This document shows, one piece after another, positions 61,131-64,000 of a stretch of 64,000 nt of DNA. Under the pieces are notes generated by a model, which was not told the DNA's origin, did no database searches, and saw only the letters and a program-made list of their open reading frames with translations. A program made the translations under genes and the position numbers. Position 1 is the first letter of the stretch. Every line of letters begins with the position of its first letter. The stretch is taken from contig NZ_CP010554.1 in NCBI RefSeq assembly GCF_000934545.1, forward strand, positions 2,170,001-2,234,000, given 5' to 3'. The stretch is from Rugosibacter aromaticivorans. Lineage in GTDB: Bacteria; Pseudomonadota; Gammaproteobacteria; Burkholderiales; Rhodocyclaceae.

Positions 61131-62058
61131 CGCGGCCCTCTGTCAATAGTTGCACTGTAGCCGCGCGCAAGGGCGGGCAATCTTCGGCTTCGGCGATTTG
61201 CCAGAAGGCTGTGCCTGGTACCACGGCGCAGCGCACGCTCGTGCCTTGTTCGCGCCACGCATCGACAGCCGCCGCTAGTGAAGGTGACATTGAGCTTGAG
61301 TTTGGCAATGAGTGCGGCAACGGCAGCGAATTCGTATTACTTTCGTCAAGAGCCTGCCAGGCGCTGACTTCAATACAGCTCACGCGCCGCGTGTTAACAG
61401 GCAGTGCAAGATGCGACGCGGATAAGCCAGCAACCAGCGCAGGCGAAACGCGGTATCCGGCAATCTCGATCTCCGGGGTATTTTCTGTCACGCTTTCAGG
61501 TTTATTTTTGCGCGCATCGCTGTCATTTTCCAGCGCCCTGGCCGCCACCGCTTTGGCTGCAACCTCAAGGCGCCGAAACTGCCGCCAATACGCCTCGCCC
61601 GACAGTACCGGCTGCCAGAACAAAAAATCCACAGGCTCGTCCAGCGCACTCGCAGCCTCAGTCGCTAACAGACACCCCACACGTAAGCCCCAGAAAATCA
61701 GCGGCTCGGTGCTGTCGGTCGGGTTGTGGATGATGCGATGTGACTGCATCCAGCGCGCTGCGGCGATAATGTCCGCTACCCAAGCCGACCAACTGGCCTC
61801 GCTGAAATCTCCTGCACTATCGCCGCATCCTAATAGATCGATTTGCAGCACGGCATAACCCTGCGCCGCCAGCATCCGTGACTGCAACGCCGCCATGTGC
61901 CGCGAAAAATTCATTTCTTCGGCAAACGGGTGAATGTACACAATGGCCCCACGCGAGGCCGCGCCCGCCAGCTCCGGCGGGTGGTAAAGACAAAAGCGCG
62001 AACGACCGCTAACGGAAAGAAAAAAAGGCTGCGTTGTCACAGGTATTGTCACGGGCAC
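61117..62058 (-). CDS. Exosortase A system-associated hydrolase 2
   Basis: A 313-residue alpha/beta-hydrolase-like protein. Motifs are AIVYIHPFAEEMNFSRHMAA near residue 40 and LQIDLLGCGDSAGDFSEASW. At the usual nucleophile elbow it reads FWGLRVGCLLATEA, with Arg in place of Ser, so a classical hydrolase reaction is doubtful. It is paired with hydrolase 1 (14-bp overlap) and the acyl carrier protein, as in other exosortase A loci. The start is GTG. Confidence 0.85.
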   Translation of the reverse strand: MPVTIPVTTQPFFLSVSGRSRFCLYHPPELAGAASRGAIVYIHPFAEEMNFSRHMAALQSRMLAAQGYAVLQIDLLGCGDSAGDFSEASWSAWVADIIAAARWMQSHRIIHNPTDSTEPLIFWGLRVGCLLATEAASALDEPVDFLFWQPVLSGEAYWRQFRRLEVAAKAVAARALENDSDARKNKPESVTENTPEIEIAGYRVSPALVAGLSASHLALPVNTRRVSCIEVSAWQALDESNTNSLPLPHSLPNSSSMSPSLAAAVDAWREQGTSVRCAVVPGTAFWQIAEAEDCPPLRAATVQLLTEGRDDSA

Positions 62059-62110
62059 TTTTTGCGCACTTTTTGCGCACTCTTTGCCCGCTCTTTGTCA
62101 AAGTAGCGCT

Positions 62111-62374
62111 CTACTGCGCCTGCGGCGGGCCAACTTTATGCCGCACAAAGTCCAGCAGTGAGCCCACCGTAGCAAACAGGCGGCCTTCAATTTCATCGTC
62201 GGCAACCAGTACACCAAACCGTTCTTCCAGCCCGGTGACGAGATTGATAATCGTCATCGAATCGAATTCCGGTAACGCGCCCAGCAAGCGCGTCTCTGGC
62301 ACAAAGGCCAACCCTCTGCCACGCAAACCGAGCGTTGTATCAAGAAGCATCAGCACTTCTTTTTCAATATTCAC
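62111..62374 (-). CDS. Acyl carrier protein of the exosortase A system
   Basis: An 87-residue carrier with the 4'-phosphopantetheine serine in PEFDSMTIINLVTGL near residue 38. It probably holds an acyl group for the acyltransferase at 51837, loaded by the PaaK-like protein at 50278 or cellular acyl-CoA. It is 52 bp upstream of hydrolase 2 on the same strand. The start is GTG after AGGAAAA. It is not the fatty-acid-synthesis carrier, which normally has DSLD. Confidence 0.9.
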   Translation of the reverse strand: MNIEKEVLMLLDTTLGLRGRGLAFVPETRLLGALPEFDSMTIINLVTGLEERFGVLVADDEIEGRLFATVGSLLDFVRHKVGPPQAQ

Positions 62375-62419
62375 GTGGGTTTTCCTAAAAACGGATGCGA
62401 CGAATTCATTGCATTGCTT

Positions 62420-63238
62420 TTAATTATACGCAGGGCGCGCATCAGAAACCCGTTCAGACACAGCGAATGACCTCATACCTCGCACCGATTGCGCCAGCAG
62501 CCCCAACCATTCATGCAGCGAATACCAACTCGCATAGGCGGCTGTAGCGCCTGGCAAAAAGTCGCTCAGTTCGGATCCTGCACTGCGGTGACTAAAAAAT
62601 CCCGTCGGTGCGGGAATCACGTCAAAACCCTGCGCTGCAAACTCGTTCATCGCCCGCCGCATGTGCGCGGCATGGGTAACCAGCACAATACGGTGTATGC
62701 CTTGCGGGTCGAGGATCAACGCCGATAGCCGCGCATTGTCCGCTGTATCCAGCGAACGCACTTCCTGCCAGCGCGGGTTAACGTTAAAGTCTTCGCGCAA
62801 GCTTTGCGCCATGAGCACGGCCTCGCCAGTAACACCCGCTGGCGCGCCCCCACTGACCAGCACCGGCAAACCACTGTGACGTGCCAAACGGGCACCATAG
62901 CGCAGCCGCTCCAGCGTGATCCGGTTCGGTGTAGGGCCACCGTATTCGGGCATATGCAACCGCTGCCCGCCCCCTAAAATGACGATCGCCTGCGCACGCT
63001 GCAAGTCCGCCATCTTTAGCACGGGAACACGCTCCAAGGGTGCCGACAACAGAGCAACCCCGGCCGGCGTCGTCAAAAACAGGCTCAGCAGCACGCCGCC
63101 CCACGCCAGCGTTTTTCCCAGGCGCGGATATCGGTGGCAGAACAATACCCCGCCCACAATGAACAGCAGCGGCAGCAACGGTGGCAGTAACACCACCGAC
63201 AGAAACTTTTTCAACAGAAAGGGAACACCGACCGGCAT
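62420..63238 (-). CDS. YdcF family (DUF218) membrane protein
   Basis: From MPVGVPFLLKKFLSVVLLPP the protein has 272 residues: two N-terminal helices (to about 60), then the DUF218 domain with AQAIVILGGGQRLHMPEYGG, SLDTADNARLSA and VTHAAHMRRAM. Members such as ElyC and SanA affect envelope polysaccharide or lipid-carrier use; the exact activity is unknown. It lies 45 bp upstream of the acyl carrier protein gene and is divergent from the UDP-glucose dehydrogenase gene (214 bp apart). Confidence 0.88.
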   Translation of the reverse strand: MPVGVPFLLKKFLSVVLLPPLLPLLFIVGGVLFCHRYPRLGKTLAWGGVLLSLFLTTPAGVALLSAPLERVPVLKMADLQRAQAIVILGGGQRLHMPEYGGPTPNRITLERLRYGARLARHSGLPVLVSGGAPAGVTGEAVLMAQSLREDFNVNPRWQEVRSLDTADNARLSALILDPQGIHRIVLVTHAAHMRRAMNEFAAQGFDVIPAPTGFFSHRSAGSELSDFLPGATAAYASWYSLHEWLGLLAQSVRGMRSFAVSERVSDARPAYN

Positions 63239-63452
63239 GCGAAGCTGATTTCCTTGGTTTACTATTAAGGGCAATGGAAGGCGCTGATTATCGCAGCAAC
63301 CAGGCAACATAATGCCTTCGTCAATGCAGTTTCAATTGGCTATATGGCTAAAGACTCAGCACTGTCATCCGCTGTCATCAAGATACCGCATCAAGATACG
63401 CGGGTAATTCGGCTATCATTTGCCCCGTTTCGTTATCGGACACAAAACCCCC

Positions 63453-64000
63453 ATGAAAATTACGGTCATTGGCTCAGGCTACGTCGGCCTGGTTTCGGGC
63501 GCCTGCCTTGCAGAAGTCGGCAACGATGTGCTTTGCCTTGATGTGGATGCCAATAAAATTCGCATCCTCAACGAGGGGGGCATCCCCATTTATGAGCCGG
63601 GTCTGGAAGCCATGGTCAAGCGCAATAAAGAGGCCGGCCGCTTGCGCTTTACCACCCATATTCCTGATGCCGTAGCGCATGGCGATATCCAGTTTATTGC
63701 GGTGGGCACGCCGCCCGATGAAGATGGCTCGGCTGATCTTCAGTATGTGCTGGCCGCCGCCCGCAACATCGGCGAGCATATGACCGGCTACAAGGTTGTG
63801 GTCGACAAATCAACTGTTCCCGTGGGCACAGCTGACAAGGTGCGCACGGCGATTGGCGAGGCGCTCACAGCGCGTAATGCCACAATCAATTTCAGTGTCG
63901 TCTCCAACCCGGAGTTTTTAAAAGAAGGCGCGGCGATCGACGACTTCATGAAGCCGGACCGCATTGTGGTGGGTGTGTCCGACGATCAGGCGGCCGACAT
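63453..64000 (+). CDS. UDP-glucose 6-dehydrogenase, 5' part (cut by window end)
   Basis: The first 182 residues are [20 protein letters not shown] (NAD+-binding GxGxxG), then [20 protein letters not shown] and the conserved [15 protein letters not shown] and [20 protein letters not shown], where NPEFLKEG is a family mark. It oxidises UDP-glucose to UDP-glucuronate for exopolysaccharide. The reading frame is open to the window end; the catalytic cysteine lies beyond it. The start at 63453 gives the standard N-terminus. Confidence 0.93.
   Translation, partial: MKITVIGSGYVGLVSGACLAEVGNDVLCLDVDANKIRILNEGGIPIYEPGLEAMVKRNKEAGRLRFTTHIPDAVAHGDIQFIAVGTPPDEDGSADLQYVLAAARNIGEHMTGYKVVVDKSTVPVGTADKVRTAIGEALTARNATINFSVVSNPEFLKEGAAIDDFMKPDRIVVGVSDDQAAD

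Overview
The window looks like a chromosomal segment of a betaproteobacterium, probably a Nitrosomonadales-type genus. That placement is inferred from gene content and order: a three-gene proton-translocating transhydrogenase, metX-metW, gshA of the Thiobacillus type followed by gshB, a regulatory PTS set (EIIA-Man, HPr, EI), DUF2782 beside polA, and above all an exosortase A (XrtA)/PEP-CTERM exopolysaccharide gene set. No rRNA or CRISPR array is present. There are two tRNA-Lys genes, one broken IS and several decayed gene remnants.

Layout. 0-20 kb is mostly housekeeping: pntAA-pntAB-pntB, a MASE1-GAF-PAS-GGDEF diguanylate cyclase, tRNA-Lys(UUU) and tRNA-Lys(CUU), metX-metW, gshA-gshB-apbE-EIIA-HPr-EI, a lone N6-adenine-type DNA methyltransferase, a LOG-family protein and polA. 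A TumE-type toxin-antitoxin pair follows polA. 20.5-29.3 kb is a minus-strand lipopolysaccharide/O-antigen block with three GT9 and one GT4 glycosyltransferases, an O-antigen ligase, a hexapeptide acyltransferase and an A+T-rich large membrane protein. 31-39 kb carries prsK-prsR-prsT (sensor, sigma-54 activator and TPR lipoprotein of the PEP-CTERM system), then a lytic transglycosylase and a trypsin-like protease. 39-64 kb holds the wider XrtA/EPS region. It includes an HprK-related kinase/PqqD/nucleotidyltransferase cassette with a secreted protein, the EpsB-type priming sugar transferase, two FtsX-type permeases and a detached ATPase, two tandem QueC-like PP-loop proteins, two PEP-CTERM proteins, a PaaK-like adenylate-forming protein, an XrtA-associated acyltransferase, a DUF1302 outer-membrane protein, a LolA-like protein, galE, XrtA-associated hydrolases 1 and 2, an acyl carrier protein, a YdcF protein and the start of a UDP-glucose dehydrogenase.

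How it may work together. GalE and the UDP-glucose dehydrogenase supply nucleotide sugars and the EpsB-type enzyme primes the exopolysaccharide. PrsK/PrsR should act with sigma-54. Three minus-strand genes (both PEP-CTERM proteins and a 192-residue secreted protein heading the PqqD/HprK cassette) each carry a closely matching -24/-12 sequence, so they form a readable candidate PrsR/RpoN regulon. Exosortase itself is not in the window.

The most unusual DNA-level signal is a dispersed repeat of about 20-25 bp (core CAGCGCCGACTTT, here called DR1). It occurs about a dozen times, both between genes and inside reading frames. In polA one copy is split in frame by a 36-bp perfect palindrome, and a related palindrome sits beside another copy in the XrtA hydrolase 1 gene. 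A separate 114-bp unit is repeated four times in frame at the 3' end of pntAA. All calls come from reading the sequence; no database search was run.
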